A stretch of DNA of 64,000 bases from Nostoc sp. CHAB 5834 (GCA_020829485.1 JAIVFU010000011.1:56358-120357), one strand, 5' to 3'; counted from the first letter of the stretch, positions 44,574-55,059 are shown. The notes: generated from the letters alone by a model not told the origin. A program made the numbers and translations.

Positions 44574-46775
44574 ATGGTTTTTGATTCCCGTTCCTACAAA
44601 ACCCTTGGCGGTGTACTTGTTTCTCGCTCCATCACAGAAGTTAAGATGGACACTGCTCTCGAAGACATTCTATTCCGCTTAAATTCTCAGCGTGGAGGTT
44701 TGTTAAGGAGCAGCTACGAATATCCAGGCAGATACAAAAGATGGGCGATTGGATTTGTCAATCCACTATTGGAATTGAGTACACAAAACAATGCTTTTAC
44801 TTTGATAGCGTTGAATGAACGCGGTCGGGTGCTTTTACCATTACTCTTAGAGCGCTTATCTAACTCAATACAACTTGAGAAAGTTACCCTAGATAATAAC
44901 AATGTTGTAGGCTTTGTTAAACCGACAAAAAAACTATTTGCTGAAGAAGAACGCAGTAAACAACCTTCAGCATTTACAGTTGTCCGCGAAATTCTATATA
45001 CTTTCTCTAGTCAAGAAGACGAGCATTTAGGATTGTATGGTGCATTTGGTTATGACTTAGTTTTTCAGTTTGAACCAATTACCCAACGTCTAGAACGTCC
45101 TACAGACCAGCGAGATTTAGCGCTTTATCTACCTGATGACTTAATAGTTGTTGACTACTATCAGCAACGCGCATTTCGTTTACAATATGAATTTGAAACA
45201 GCGCATGGCAGCACTAATGATCTGCCTCGATCAGGTGAGTCTGTAAATTATCGCGGAAAACATCTTTTCCCAAATCAAACTGCTGACCATAAAGTAGGCG
45301 AGTATGCCAAAAAAGTTGAGGGTGCGCTCGATTATTTCCGCCGAGGCGATTTATTTGAAGTAGTTCCTAGTCAAAACTTTTTTGAAGGCTATGAAGATGA
45401 ACCCAGCAAGCTATTTAACACCTTAAAAGAAATAAATCCTAGCCCTTATGGGTTTATTTTTAATCTAGGTGGAGAATATCTGATTGGCGCATCTCCAGAA
45501 ATGTTTGTCCGGGTTGAAGGTAGAAGGGTAGAAACCTGTCCCATTAGTGGCACTATTAGCCGGGGACAAGATGCTCTCGACGATGCCGTGCAAATTCGTC
45601 AGTTACTCAACTCCCACAAAGATGAAGCTGAGTTGACCATGTGTACTGATGTCGATCGCAATGACAAATCCCGAATCTGCGAACCTGGTTCAGTACAAGT
45701 GATTGGTCGTCGCCAAATAGAATTATACAGCCACCTGATACATACAGTAGATCATGTTGAGGGGACACTGCGATCGCAATTTGATGCCTTAGATGCCTTT
45801 CTATCGCATACATGGGCCGTTACAGTCACAGGCGCACCCAAAAGAGCCGCAATAGATTTTATTGAACAGCATGAACGTAGCGCCCGACGTTGGTATGGTG
45901 GAGCAGTTGGCTATTTAAATTTCAATGGGAATTTAAATACTGGATTAATTCTGCGGACAATCCGATTAAAAGACTGCATCGCCGAAGTGCGAGTTGGTGC
46001 AACTGTCCTTTATGACTCCATACCCGAAGCAGAAGAAGAAGAAACAATTACCAAAGCTGCTGCTTTATTTGAAACAATTCGCCGTGTAAAGCAAACCAGT
46101 CAGAAAATTGATAAATCCAGTTCCATAAAATTAACTAAAATCCTTCCAAATGCGGCAGATGGCAAACGCATCTTACTAATAGACTATGAAGACTCATTTG
46201 TTCATACCCTAGCCAATTACATTCGCCAAAGTGGTGCAAGCGTTACGACACTCCGTCATGGTTTCTCAGAATCGCTATTTGATACAGAACGCCCTGACTT
46301 AGTTGTTTTATCTCCTGGCCCTGGTAGACCAAGTGATTTTCGGGTTCCTCAGACAGTTGGTGCCCTTCTTCACCGCAAAATTCCTATTTTTGGAGTTTGT
46401 CTAGGATTGCAAGGCATTGTTGAAGCTTTTGATGGACAATTGGGAGTCCTCAACTATCCCCAACATGGTAAATCCTCAAGGATTTTTGTCACTGATTCTA
46501 ATTCTGTTACCTTCAAAAATTTACCACAATCTTTTCCAGTAGGTAGATATCACTCATTGTTTGCCTTACCGCAAAGTTTGCCAAAAGAACTCAAAGTAAC
46601 AGCGATTTCTGATGACGACGTAATTATGGGCATTGAACATCAGACACTTCCCATCGCCGCCGTTCAATTTCATCCAGAATCAATCATGACTCTAGCTGGA
46701 GAAGTCGGTCTGGAAATCATTAAAAATGTGGTGCGTGCATATACAACAAAAGAGTCATTAGTCATTGGTCATTAG
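44574..46775 (+). CDS. trpE: Fused anthranilate synthase TrpEG
   Basis: The 733-residue fusion has an aminase component (about 1-520) with GASPEMFVRVEGRRVETCPI, SGTISRG and VTVTGAPKRAAIDF, and a class I glutamine amidotransferase (about 535-725) with catalytic Cys in FGVCLGLQG and His/Glu in FHPESIM. It converts chorismate and glutamine to anthranilate, the first step to tryptophan. The N-terminal segment RSSYEYPGRYKRW, in place of a bacterial LLES-type motif, is characteristic of this fused subfamily. Feedback sensitivity therefore cannot be judged from the usual motif. Confidence 0.92.
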   Translation: MVFDSRSYKTLGGVLVSRSITEVKMDTALEDILFRLNSQRGGLLRSSYEYPGRYKRWAIGFVNPLLELSTQNNAFTLIALNERGRVLLPLLLERLSNSIQLEKVTLDNNNVVGFVKPTKKLFAEEERSKQPSAFTVVREILYTFSSQEDEHLGLYGAFGYDLVFQFEPITQRLERPTDQRDLALYLPDDLIVVDYYQQRAFRLQYEFETAHGSTNDLPRSGESVNYRGKHLFPNQTADHKVGEYAKKVEGALDYFRRGDLFEVVPSQNFFEGYEDEPSKLFNTLKEINPSPYGFIFNLGGEYLIGASPEMFVRVEGRRVETCPISGTISRGQDALDDAVQIRQLLNSHKDEAELTMCTDVDRNDKSRICEPGSVQVIGRRQIELYSHLIHTVDHVEGTLRSQFDALDAFLSHTWAVTVTGAPKRAAIDFIEQHERSARRWYGGAVGYLNFNGNLNTGLILRTIRLKDCIAEVRVGATVLYDSIPEAEEEETITKAAALFETIRRVKQTSQKIDKSSSIKLTKILPNAADGKRILLIDYEDSFVHTLANYIRQSGASVTTLRHGFSESLFDTERPDLVVLSPGPGRPSDFRVPQTVGALLHRKIPIFGVCLGLQGIVEAFDGQLGVLNYPQHGKSSRIFVTDSNSVTFKNLPQSFPVGRYHSLFALPQSLPKELKVTAISDDDVIMGIEHQTLPIAAVQFHPESIMTLAGEVGLEIIKNVVRAYTTKESLVIGH

Positions 46776-46790
46776 TCATTGGGCAATTCA

Positions 46791-46845
46791 ATTTTAGATT
46801 TTGGATTGACAATTTTAGATTGAAATTTAATCCAAAATCTAAAAT
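46791..46845. repeat. 17-bp inverted repeat between trpEG and trpC
   Basis: ATTTTAGATTTTGGATT (46791-46807) and its exact reverse complement (46829-46845) enclose 21 bases. It could act as a weak terminator or be an interspersed repeat. It is preceded by TCATTAGTCATTGG heptamer-like repeats at the trpEG stop. Confidence 0.6.
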
Positions 46846-46886
46846 CTAAGATTCTTACTCCCCACTCCCCACTCCCCTAAAAGATT

Positions 46887-47720
46887 ATGACTAACCAAGT
46901 TGCCACTTCCCGCCATATTCTTGAAGAAATTGTGTTGCATAAAAGGCAAGAAGTTGCACAAATGCAGCAAGAATTGCCTTTAACCTCCTTGCGACAACAG
47001 TTAAATTCAGCCCCGACTGTGCGAAATTTCTTGACTGCTTTGCAAGAAAACCGCAACCAACCTAGCTTAATTGCCGAGGTAAAAAAGGCATCACCTAGCC
47101 GTGGCATTATCCGTGCAGATTTTGACCCTGTAGCGATCGCTCAAGCTTATGAACGAGGTGGTGCAGCTTGTTTATCAGTTTTAACTGACCAAAAGTTTTT
47201 TCAGGGCAGTTTTGATAATCTGCGAAGGGTGCGTAAGCAAGTTGCATTGCCCCTACTGTGCAAAGAGTTCATCATTGACCGCTATCAAATTTATTTAGCA
47301 CGAACAGCAGGTGCAGATGCAGTCTTGTTAATTGCTGCTATTTTATCAGATCAAGAACTCCAGGCTTTTTTGCAACTAATTCATGATTTAGGCATGAATG
47401 CATTGGTAGAAGTTCATACCCTGGCTGAACTGGATCGAGTGCTAAAGCTTGACAACCTAAGTTTAGTAGGAATCAACAATCGCAATTTAGAAGATTTTAC
47501 CCTTGATATAGGCACAACACAGCAACTTTTAGCACAGCGCCAACAACAATTACAAAGTTTGGATATCACCGTCGTCAGTGAATCTGGACTGTATACACCT
47601 GCTGATTTATCTCTTGTTGCTGAAGCTGGTGCGCGTGCGGTTCTGATTGGAGAGTCTTTAGTTAAACAAAGCGATGTAGAACAAGCAGTGCGTAGTTTGC
47701 TAAAACTTGATTCTCCCTAA
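46887..47720 (+). CDS. trpC: Indole-3-glycerol phosphate synthase
   Basis: The 277-residue TIM-barrel enzyme shows [14 protein letters not shown] (about residues 61-75), [34 protein letters not shown] and VSESGLYTP, the complete TrpC set. It closes the indole ring from carboxyphenylamino-deoxyribulose phosphate. Note that no trpF precedes it in this cluster. The gene is followed by 500 bases with a 21-bp repeat array before trpA. Confidence 0.93.
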   Translation: MTNQVATSRHILEEIVLHKRQEVAQMQQELPLTSLRQQLNSAPTVRNFLTALQENRNQPSLIAEVKKASPSRGIIRADFDPVAIAQAYERGGAACLSVLTDQKFFQGSFDNLRRVRKQVALPLLCKEFIIDRYQIYLARTAGADAVLLIAAILSDQELQAFLQLIHDLGMNALVEVHTLAELDRVLKLDNLSLVGINNRNLEDFTLDIGTTQQLLAQRQQQLQSLDITVVSESGLYTPADLSLVAEAGARAVLIGESLVKQSDVEQAVRSLLKLDSP

Positions 47721-47867
47721 CTCTCCTTAAAAATTAAAGCAAGCCTTTCTAAAGCGGTTGGGTGGAGATTTGGGAAAATACGTTTCTTGCGGAATCTGGG
47801 TAAAGGGGAAATTTAAGGGGCAAAATTCCCTTTTCCCTTCCCCCTTAACCCTTTCTTTATTCCCTAA

Positions 47868-48140
47868 CGGAGCTAAAAGACTCATTAACGGAGATAAAAG
47901 CCTCATTCACGGAGCTAAAAGACTCATTCACGGAGCTAAAAGACTCGTTAACGGAGATAAAAGCCTCATTCACGGAGCTAAAAGACTCGTTAACGGAGAT
48001 AAAAGACTCATTCACGGAGCTAAAAGACTCATTCACGGAGCTAAAAGACTCATTCACGGAGATAAAAGCCTCATTCACGGAGATAAAAGCCTCATTCACG
48101 GAGCTAAAAGACTCGTTAACGAAGCTAAAAGACTCGACGA
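47868..48140. repeat. Thirteen-copy 21-bp tandem repeat
   Basis: The unit CGGAGCTAAAAGACTCATTCA occurs 13 times between trpC and trpA. Long frames on both strands through it (HGAKRLI or VNESFSS repeats) arise because the period is a multiple of three. Its unit is the reverse-complement relative of the three-copy array at 22160-22220. Confidence 0.9.
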
Positions 48141-48222
48141 CAAAAAATCTAGCGTGGGCATCGCTAATTGCTAAGTGTAAATTATTCCAAAACTATTAAC
48201 CAATCATTAACTATTCTTTAGC

Positions 48223-49065
48223 ATGACTTCTATCTCAGCTTCCTTTCAAACTTTACGCGATCGCCAACAGTGTGCTTTAATCCCCTTTATCACAGCAGGC
48301 GATCCTAATTTAGAAACCACTGCCGAGGCAATACGTATCTTAGATCGTAATGGTGCAGACTTTATCGAGTTAGGCGTTCCCTACTCCGATCCTTTGGCAG
48401 ATGGGCCTGTGATTCAAGCAGCAGCAACTCGCGCTTTACAAAAAGGCACAAAATTAGAGCAAGTGCTAGAGATGTTACAGGTGGTGAGTCCTACCTTGAA
48501 AGCGCCGATAATTCTATTTACTTACTACAATCCCATTTTGTACCGAGGTATTAAGCCATTTTTAAGCAAAATTGCTGCTGTCGGCGTGCAAGGGTTGGTA
48601 GTACCAGACTTACCTTTAGAAGAAGCAGAAGAATTAATCCAAACTGCTGCATCTTTCGGAATCGAAGTGATTTTACTCGTAGCTCCTACCAGTTCTAGAG
48701 ATAGAATTGAAGCGATCGCTCATCAATCTCAAGGTTTTATCTACCTGGTGAGCGTTACAGGTGTTACAGGTGTCCGCGCTCAAATCCAAGACCGCGTAAA
48801 GTATTTATTAAAAGATTTGCGAAGCGTTACCGATAAACCCATCGGCGTTGGTTTTGGCATCTCAGGGCCAGAACAAGCACATCAAGTAATGGAATGGGGT
48901 GCAGATGCGGTGATTGTTGGTAGTGCCTTCGTTAAAAGATTAGCTGAAGGTAGTCCAGCAGAAGGACTGCAAGCTGTAGAAGAATTGTGTCAGGAACTTA
49001 AAACAGCCATTACAGAAAGTCGGCGCGAAAGTCCATCTCTTCAAGGAGTGGGGAGTAGGGAATAG
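48223..49065 (+). CDS. trpA: Tryptophan synthase alpha subunit
   Basis: The 280-residue subunit has the catalytic Glu in [16 protein letters not shown] (about residue 50), Asp in [10 protein letters not shown] (about 130), and the phosphate-binding GFGISGPEQ and [10 protein letters not shown]. It cleaves indole-glycerol phosphate to indole and works in a complex with TrpB, encoded 1.4 kb downstream after the tyrosinase gene. The separation of trpA and trpB by a tyrosinase gene is typical of the scytonemin cluster. Confidence 0.93.
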   Translation: MTSISASFQTLRDRQQCALIPFITAGDPNLETTAEAIRILDRNGADFIELGVPYSDPLADGPVIQAAATRALQKGTKLEQVLEMLQVVSPTLKAPIILFTYYNPILYRGIKPFLSKIAAVGVQGLVVPDLPLEEAEELIQTAASFGIEVILLVAPTSSRDRIEAIAHQSQGFIYLVSVTGVTGVRAQIQDRVKYLLKDLRSVTDKPIGVGFGISGPEQAHQVMEWGADAVIVGSAFVKRLAEGSPAEGLQAVEELCQELKTAITESRRESPSLQGVGSRE

Positions 49066-49146
49066 GGAATAGGAAATTAGTATTCAATTATTTCTCTTTT
49101 TGCCCCCTACCCCCTGCCTCTCTGCCCCCCTGCTTCCATTAAGACA

Positions 49147-50394
49147 ATGAAATTCCTGCTAAAATCTGTCAAAATACTAATTTATAGCATACTTCTAGTT
49201 AGCGCCTGTGCTATCACAGTCTTCGCCCACGATCGCATTGACCACAAACAATACAAATACCATTGGAATCACAATGTTGGACAATACGCTCGCCTAGCTG
49301 TAAGAAAGAACGTAACTGAACTAACATCAGCAGAGAAAACAGCCTTCGTCAAGGCTATCAAAACCTTAAAAACTACAATTCCCGCAGGTAGCAAGCTCAG
49401 TATTTACGACCAATTCGTTGCCATACATATAGGGGCAACACGCTTGATTCATAACCATAAAGGACATTCCAATGGTTCTGTTCAAGAACTTGCTCATGAA
49501 AATGCGGCATTTTTCCCTTGGCATCGAGAATATATTCGCAGATTTGAACAAGCTCTGCAAGCAGTAGACCCAAATGTTACTCTCCCATACTGGGATTGGA
49601 CAGACGCCAAAGCACTTGATGTGATTTTTAAGGATGACTTTCTTGGTTCTAACGGTCAAGGAGTAACCATCAAAATTCCAAATCAGGGAAATTTTACAGG
49701 CGGGCCTGTGAAATCTGGGGCTTTTGCTGCTGCAAATGGCTGGGTTATGAATCCAGCATTAAACATCGACGCAGATACCGGAACATCATTAGGTACATCA
49801 CTTGTCCGCTTTCTACGGCTACCTCCTGCCACCGATTACCCTGTGCCCAAAAAAGATGTTGAGCGTGCCCTGAGTCTTAATAACTATTCTCTATTTCGCC
49901 CCGCTTTGGAAGGATTTATCTCTGTAGATGAGCAGGGTAAAGTCACCCCAGGAGGATTCCTACACAACTACATTCATGGTTTAGTTGGTGGGGCGCAGAT
50001 AGATGCAAGCACAAGACCCGTAAAGTTTAAAGGCTTGGGTACTATGAGCAATATACCAAGTTCGCCTTATGACCCAGTATTTTGGTTGAATCATGCGAAC
50101 GCAGACCGCCTCTGGGCTGAATGGCAAGAGAATGGTCATAAAGGTAGCGATTTTTATCCTGCTGGTGGTCAGCCTTACGGACACAACCTTAAAGACCTAA
50201 TGTGGCCTTGGGACGGCGGTATGTCTACCCCCAAAGCTACGGCGTTAGGAGATTTACTATCTCTATTACCAAATTTTGACTCTAAGGATTTGGTGCGCCC
50301 TATAGACGTTTTGAATCACAGGGAATTGGGCTATACCTACGAAACCCGTGAAAAGGAAACGCGAAAAGAATTTTATCTGTGGGATAAGTTCTAA
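49147..50394 (+). CDS. tyrP: Secreted tyrosinase of the scytonemin cluster
   Basis: The 415-residue protein begins with an export signal or membrane anchor (residues 7-28, ILIYSILLVSACAITVFA). It carries the binuclear copper signatures: the CuA part includes AAFFPWHREYIRRFEQAL, and the CuB part includes HNYIHG (about 275) and DPVFWLNHANADRLWAEWQ. It should oxidise phenols to quinones with oxygen, here probably the phenolic side of the scytonemin monomer outside the cytoplasm, though the step is not proven. Its placement between trpA and trpB matches Nostoc scytonemin clusters. Confidence 0.9.
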   Translation: MKFLLKSVKILIYSILLVSACAITVFAHDRIDHKQYKYHWNHNVGQYARLAVRKNVTELTSAEKTAFVKAIKTLKTTIPAGSKLSIYDQFVAIHIGATRLIHNHKGHSNGSVQELAHENAAFFPWHREYIRRFEQALQAVDPNVTLPYWDWTDAKALDVIFKDDFLGSNGQGVTIKIPNQGNFTGGPVKSGAFAAANGWVMNPALNIDADTGTSLGTSLVRFLRLPPATDYPVPKKDVERALSLNNYSLFRPALEGFISVDEQGKVTPGGFLHNYIHGLVGGAQIDASTRPVKFKGLGTMSNIPSSPYDPVFWLNHANADRLWAEWQENGHKGSDFYPAGGQPYGHNLKDLMWPWDGGMSTPKATALGDLLSLLPNFDSKDLVRPIDVLNHRELGYTYETREKETRKEFYLWDKF

Positions 50395-50443
50395 AAAGTT
50401 AGAACGAAAGTAAAAAATACTTGAACATAAAGGATTTTCAACT

Positions 50444-51685
50444 GTGGTAACCATCCAAGACATCAACGTTATAATTTCAACTACGCCTGTGTTACCTGAT
50501 CTTTTAGGCAGGTTTGGAAAATTCGGCGGTAAGTACGTCCCCGAAACCTTAATGCCTGCATTAACTGAGTTAGAAGCGGCATTTAATCAATATTGCAACG
50601 AGCCGAGTTTCCAAGCAGAACTGCAAAACTTACTGCGCGATTATGTGGGACGACCCAGCCCATTATATTTTGCTGAACGCTTGACAACAAACTACGCTAG
50701 ACCAGATGGCACAGGGCCGCAAATTTATTTAAAGCGTGAGGATTTAAATCATACAGGCGCTCACAAAATTAATAATGCTTTGGCTCAGGTGTTACTCGCT
50801 AAACGCATGGGTAAGCAACGGGTGATTGCAGAGACGGGTGCAGGACAACACGGCGTAGCAACTGCAACTGTATGTGCGCGGTTTGGTTTGAAATGTGTGA
50901 TTTACATGGGTGTTCAGGATATGGAACGCCAAGCCCTGAATGTGTTCCGCATGAAGTTAATGGGTGCAGAAGTTCGACCAGTTGAAGCAGGTACAGGAAC
51001 TCTCAAGGATGCAACTTCTGAAGCAATTCGGGATTGGGTGACGAATGTAGAAACAACCCATTACATCCTGGGTTCTGTTGCTGGCCCTCATCCCTACCCA
51101 ATGATTGTCCGTGACTTCCACGCGATAATTGGTGTAGAAACTCGCACTCAAGCTCAGGAGAAATGGGGAGGATTACCAGATATTCTACTGGCTTGCGTGG
51201 GTGGAGGTTCCAATGCGATCGGGTTATTCCATGAGTTTATGCATGAACCTTCGGTGCGTCTAATTGGAGTAGAAGCGGCGGGTGAAGGTGTAGATACAGA
51301 AAAACACGCTGCTACCTTGACAAAAGGAAAAATAGGTGTATTGCACGGTGCAATGAGCTATTTATTGCAAGATGATGATGGTCAAATAATCGAAGCCCAT
51401 TCAATTAGTGCCGGATTAGATTATCCCGGCGTTGGCCCTGAGCATAGTTATTTAAAGGATCTTGGTCGCGCCGAATATTACAGTGTTACCGATAAACAAG
51501 CGTTAGATGCATTCCAAAGGCTTTCGCAACTCGAAGGGATTATTCCAGCCTTAGAAACTGCTCATGCGATCGCATATCTCGAAACCCTTTGTCCTCAGTT
51601 AGAAGGCAACCCCCGCATCGTTATCAATTGTTCTGGCAGAGGTGACAAAGATGTGCAAACCGTCGCCAAAGTCCTAATTCCTTAA
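50444..51685 (+). CDS. trpB: Tryptophan synthase beta subunit
   Basis: The 413-residue PLP enzyme has the cofactor Lys in [14 protein letters not shown] (about residue 107), [13 protein letters not shown], and the phosphate loop [10 protein letters not shown]. It condenses indole with serine to give tryptophan. It starts at GTG 50444 with AAGGA about ten bases upstream; the N-terminal 20 residues before the conserved [13 protein letters not shown] are variable. It is a cluster copy; a housekeeping trpB may exist elsewhere. Confidence 0.93.
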   Translation: MVTIQDINVIISTTPVLPDLLGRFGKFGGKYVPETLMPALTELEAAFNQYCNEPSFQAELQNLLRDYVGRPSPLYFAERLTTNYARPDGTGPQIYLKREDLNHTGAHKINNALAQVLLAKRMGKQRVIAETGAGQHGVATATVCARFGLKCVIYMGVQDMERQALNVFRMKLMGAEVRPVEAGTGTLKDATSEAIRDWVTNVETTHYILGSVAGPHPYPMIVRDFHAIIGVETRTQAQEKWGGLPDILLACVGGGSNAIGLFHEFMHEPSVRLIGVEAAGEGVDTEKHAATLTKGKIGVLHGAMSYLLQDDDGQIIEAHSISAGLDYPGVGPEHSYLKDLGRAEYYSVTDKQALDAFQRLSQLEGIIPALETAHAIAYLETLCPQLEGNPRIVINCSGRGDKDVQTVAKVLIP

Positions 51686-51759
51686 TCTTCTGTTCTTGTC
51701 ATTTGTCCTTTGTGAATGACTAATGACCGATGACTAATGACCAATGACTAACGGCAAAT

Positions 51760-52863
51760 ATGATAGCTGTAACTAAAACTCCACTTGACAATATCCCCGT
51801 CACTTCTGAGTTATACAACTGGCCAGCTTTATTGCAACAGTTGTTTGCTCGGCAATCTTTGACGGTTTCCCAAGCTGCGGATCTCATGCAAGGTTGGCTC
51901 ACAGATGCCATTCCTGATGTCCTTTCAGGAGCGATTTTAGCCGCAATCCAAGCTAAAGGCGTATCCGCCGAAGAATTAGTTGGAATGGCTAGCGTCTTAC
52001 AATCCCAATCCCCAATCCCCAGTACCCAATCCCTAACTCCCCTAATTGACACCTGCGGAACTGGCGGAGATGGCGCTTCAACTTTTAACATTTCCACTGC
52101 TGTTGCCTTTGTTGCCGCCGCCGCCGGGGTAAAAGTTGCCAAACATGGCAATCGTTCGGCATCCAGCAAGACTGGTTCGGCTGATGTGCTGGAAGCTTTG
52201 GGTATAAATCTCAACGCCACTCCAGAAAAAGTGCAAGCGGCAGTGGGTGAGGTTGGAATTACCTTTTTGTTTGCTCCAGGCTGGCATCCTGCACTTAAAG
52301 CGATCGCTACTTTGCGAAAAACTTTGAAGGTGCGGACTGTCTTTAATTTGCTCGGCCCCCTAGTAAATCCCATGCGACCGACAGGGCAAATTATTGGTGT
52401 AAATGACCCGCTTTTACTAGAGGAGATTGTTCAAGCTTTATCCCAATTGGGATGTCAGCAAGCGATCGCTCTCCACGGACGGGAACGTTTAGATGAAGCT
52501 GGTTTAGCAGATGTCACTGACTTAGCTGTACTCCAAGATAAAAAAGTGCGTTCTCTAACACTGAATCCTCAAGAACTTGGTTTGAGTTTTGCACCAACTG
52601 CGGCGTTATGCGGTGGAGATGTCGAAGAAAATGCCGAAATCTTAAAGGCAGTTCTCCAAGGTAAAGGCACTCAAGCGCAGCAGGATGTAGTTGCTTTAAA
52701 TACAGCCCTCGCACTGCAAGTTGGTGAAGCCATTGATGGGGAAACTGATGTTTTAGCAGGTTGTGTTAAGGGTATTACCCTTGCCAAAGAAATTCTGCAA
52801 AGCGGCGCGGCTTGGACAAAACTAGAACAACTTGCTGAATTTTTGCACGAATCGCCAAGGTAA
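51760..52863 (+). CDS. trpD: Anthranilate phosphoribosyltransferase
   Basis: The 367-residue enzyme has the PRPP/anthranilate signatures [14 protein letters not shown] (about residues 92-105), [20 protein letters not shown] and a conserved Arg/Gly-rich end. It transfers a phosphoribosyl group to anthranilate from TrpEG. A segment of Ser, Pro and Gln ([10 protein letters not shown]) just before the first signature looks like an insertion from repeat DNA. The gap before it contains ATGAC(T/C)(A/G) heptamers. Confidence 0.92.
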   Translation: MIAVTKTPLDNIPVTSELYNWPALLQQLFARQSLTVSQAADLMQGWLTDAIPDVLSGAILAAIQAKGVSAEELVGMASVLQSQSPIPSTQSLTPLIDTCGTGGDGASTFNISTAVAFVAAAAGVKVAKHGNRSASSKTGSADVLEALGINLNATPEKVQAAVGEVGITFLFAPGWHPALKAIATLRKTLKVRTVFNLLGPLVNPMRPTGQIIGVNDPLLLEEIVQALSQLGCQQAIALHGRERLDEAGLADVTDLAVLQDKKVRSLTLNPQELGLSFAPTAALCGGDVEENAEILKAVLQGKGTQAQQDVVALNTALALQVGEAIDGETDVLAGCVKGITLAKEILQSGAAWTKLEQLAEFLHESPR

Positions 52864-52875
52864 TTTTGAGGGTTC

Positions 52876-52924
52876 GTAGTAAGCACTTTAGTGCTTAGAA
52901 AATAAGGACTAAAGTCCTTACTAC
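52876..52924. repeat. Interspersed inverted repeat between trpD and aroG
   Basis: The arms GTAGTAAGCACTTTAGTGCTTA (left, with two mismatches) and its complement on the right (52903-52924) form a long hairpin. Related sequence with GGACTTTAGTCC lies at 54545-54625. It may also act as a partial terminator. Confidence 0.7.
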
Positions 52925-52979
52925 AAACTTACTTACCCTACTTTTATTACACCCAAGAACTATACAAAAGGAAAAACAG

Positions 52980-54080
52980 ATGATTATCATACTTAAGAGC
53001 GGTACACCTAGTGAAGAAATTACTCGCATCAGCCAAGAAGTGAGTGAGACTTGGGGAGTCACGGTAGAAAAAAGCGTTGGCACTCATAAAGCTGTTTTAG
53101 GGCTAATTGGTGATACCACTAGCATCGATAAATTACAGGTTCAAGAGTTCAGCCCTTGGATTGAGCAAGTATTACGGGTGCAACAACCTTTCAAGCGGGT
53201 AAGTCGAGAATTCCGACATGGAGAAGCCAGCGAGGTTGTTGTACCTACACCTAATGGTGATATCTATTTTGGCGAACTTCACCCGATTGTAATCGTAGCC
53301 GGGCCTTGTTCCGTTGAAAATGAAGCGATGATTGTCGAAACGGCAAAGCGCGTCAAGGCAGCAGGAGCGCAGTTTCTCCGTGGCGGAGCTTACAAACCCC
53401 GCACCTCACCTTATGCGTTTCAAGGTTATGGTGAAAGCGCTTTAGATTTATTAGCAGCAGCGCGGGAAGCTACTGGTTTGGGTATCGTCACAGAACTCAT
53501 GGATGCTGCCGATTTACCAGCAGTGGCGAAAACAGCTGACATAATCCAAATCGGAGCGCGAAATATGCATAACTTTTCGTTGCTCAAAAAGGTAGGCGCT
53601 CAAGATAAACCAGTGCTACTCAAGCGGGGGATGTCTGCCACAATTGACGAGTGGCTGATGGCGGCAGAATATATTTTGGCATCTGGAAATCCCAATGTGA
53701 TTCTTTGTGAACGGGGAATCAGAACCTTTGATGGCAAATATGCCCGGAATACTTTAGATTTATCGGTACTTCCGGTGTTGCGATCGCTTACCCATTTACC
53801 GATTATGATTGATCCTAGTCATGGTACTGGTAGGTCTGAATATGTGCCATCAATGGCAATGGCTGCGATCGCCGCTGGTACAGATGCCTTAATGATTGAA
53901 GTTCATCCCAATCCCGCAAAAGCTTTATCTGATGGCCCCCAATCTCTCACCCCTGATAAATTTGACCGCTTAGTTCAAGACATGTCAGTTCTGGGCAAAG
54001 TAGTCGATCGCTGGTCTACACCTGCATTTGGTAGGGTTGGTGAAAGCCGCATTGTCTTCACACCAGAACTCTCAAAGTAA
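52980..54080 (+). CDS. aroG: DAHP synthase with N-terminal ferredoxin-like domain
   Basis: The 366-residue type I beta DAHP synthase has a small N-terminal regulatory-type domain (residues 1-70, MIIILKSGTPSEEI...). The TIM barrel carries GPCSVEN (about 105), FLRGGAYKPRTSPYAFQG, QIGARNMHNF, LLKRGMSA, DPSHGTGR and EVHPNP. It condenses phosphoenolpyruvate with erythrose 4-phosphate, the entry to the shikimate path feeding scytonemin. It is the last intact gene of the cluster. About 70 bases of its 3' end are duplicated, in decayed form, 980 bases downstream. Confidence 0.93.
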   Translation: MIIILKSGTPSEEITRISQEVSETWGVTVEKSVGTHKAVLGLIGDTTSIDKLQVQEFSPWIEQVLRVQQPFKRVSREFRHGEASEVVVPTPNGDIYFGELHPIVIVAGPCSVENEAMIVETAKRVKAAGAQFLRGGAYKPRTSPYAFQGYGESALDLLAAAREATGLGIVTELMDAADLPAVAKTADIIQIGARNMHNFSLLKKVGAQDKPVLLKRGMSATIDEWLMAAEYILASGNPNVILCERGIRTFDGKYARNTLDLSVLPVLRSLTHLPIMIDPSHGTGRSEYVPSMAMAAIAAGTDALMIEVHPNPAKALSDGPQSLTPDKFDRLVQDMSVLGKVVDRWSTPAFGRVGESRIVFTPELSK

Positions 54081-54364
54081 ATAAGTAGGTAAGCACGAAT
54101 CAACCTCTTTCTTTGCGTCCAACTCTTATGAGACGTTGCACGTAGCTTGTTTCTTTGCAGGAGTAAGCTGTTGCGCCTTTAATTTGCACTAATATTTTTT
54201 CAAGATCATTGTGGGGTGGGCATCCTGCCCGCCCTGATAATGCAAGTTGTATACGTAACAGCTTACGCGTCCTTTGCGGTTCGTTAAAAAAATTGACTTT
54301 GACAAAGAGTTAAGCATTAACTGAACCGTATTGCCCTTTAACCTTTTCCCTTTTATCTACACTA

Positions 54365-54791
54365 GGTACCGTCGCCAACCACATATATATCAACTCCTCC
54401 GCCTCCTGTTAAAACATCTCTGCCTGTTTCATTATAATTACCTATGCCTATTAGGATATCATTTCCATTACCACCAAGAAGCGTGTCGTTTCCCGCACCT
54501 CCTACGATAAGGTCGCTAGAATTAAGTAGAGCGGTGTGAATAATTCAAGGTTTGTAGTGAGGACTTTAGTCCTCTTATGAGGGCTGAAGCCCTCTCTACG
54601 AGACGCTACGCGAACACTACGAACTAATCTCAATATTTTTTACATTACTTAATCTAGTTTGATTTATTTTCACCGACTTACTTAGTACCTTGCAAACGAT
54701 TATTGAACTGTGTGCCGGTTATGGCAGTATCGTATTGAAAGACTGCTAGAGGATCATTGGGATCAGAAGCATAAATTCGATAGTCAGCCAT
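54365..54791 (-). pseudogene. RTX calcium-binding-repeat protein relic
   Basis: On the minus strand, 54678-54791 encodes a 37-residue start (MADYRIYASDPNDPLAVFQY...) that stops early. After about 145 bases, including an interspersed repeat, 54532-54365 encodes [19 protein letters not shown] and [10 protein letters not shown], the nonapeptide repeats of secreted RTX proteins. The two parts look like one gene split by a repeat insertion and then truncated. Confidence 0.7.
54545..54625. repeat. Interspersed repeat inside the RTX relic
   Basis: The sequence GGTTTGTAGTGAGGACTTTA, followed by GTCCTC and then AGGGCTGAAGCCCT, is related to the inverted repeat at 52876-52924 after trpD. It separates the two readable parts of the RTX relic. 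Confidence 0.65.
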
Positions 54792-54990
54792 TTTACACCT
54801 CTTCAACAAAAAAGACTAAGTTAATCGTCATTCAAAATTCCGGCTTGAGTCGCTATAAGATTAGGGTTTAGCGCGCAGTTAGTACAATTTGAAGGCAGAT
54901 TAGCTTTATTTTTTAGGAAGTATAGTGAGAAACAAAATGCAGTTGAGCAAAACGCAACATAAATTTACCGCTCGGCTTCAGGAAACTTTT

Positions 54991-55059
54991 GCTGGTCTAT
55001 ACCTGCATTTGATAGCGTTGGTGAAAGCCGCATTCTCTTCACACCAGAACTATCAAAAG
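54991..55059 (+). pseudogene. Duplicated 3' end of aroG
   Basis: These 69 bases match aroG 54010-54078 with only a few substitutions (for example GCATTCTCTTCACACCAGAA against GCATTGTCTTCACACCAGAA). The copy ends where the truncated family B element begins. The 79-residue ORF across it (54925-55164) is in a different frame from AroG and is not accepted. Confidence 0.75.

Noticed and set aside
47758..48174. ORFs on both strands through the 13-copy array (HGAKRLI and VNESFSS repeats)
   Set aside because: A period of 21 bases keeps all frames open; there is no start context or domain.
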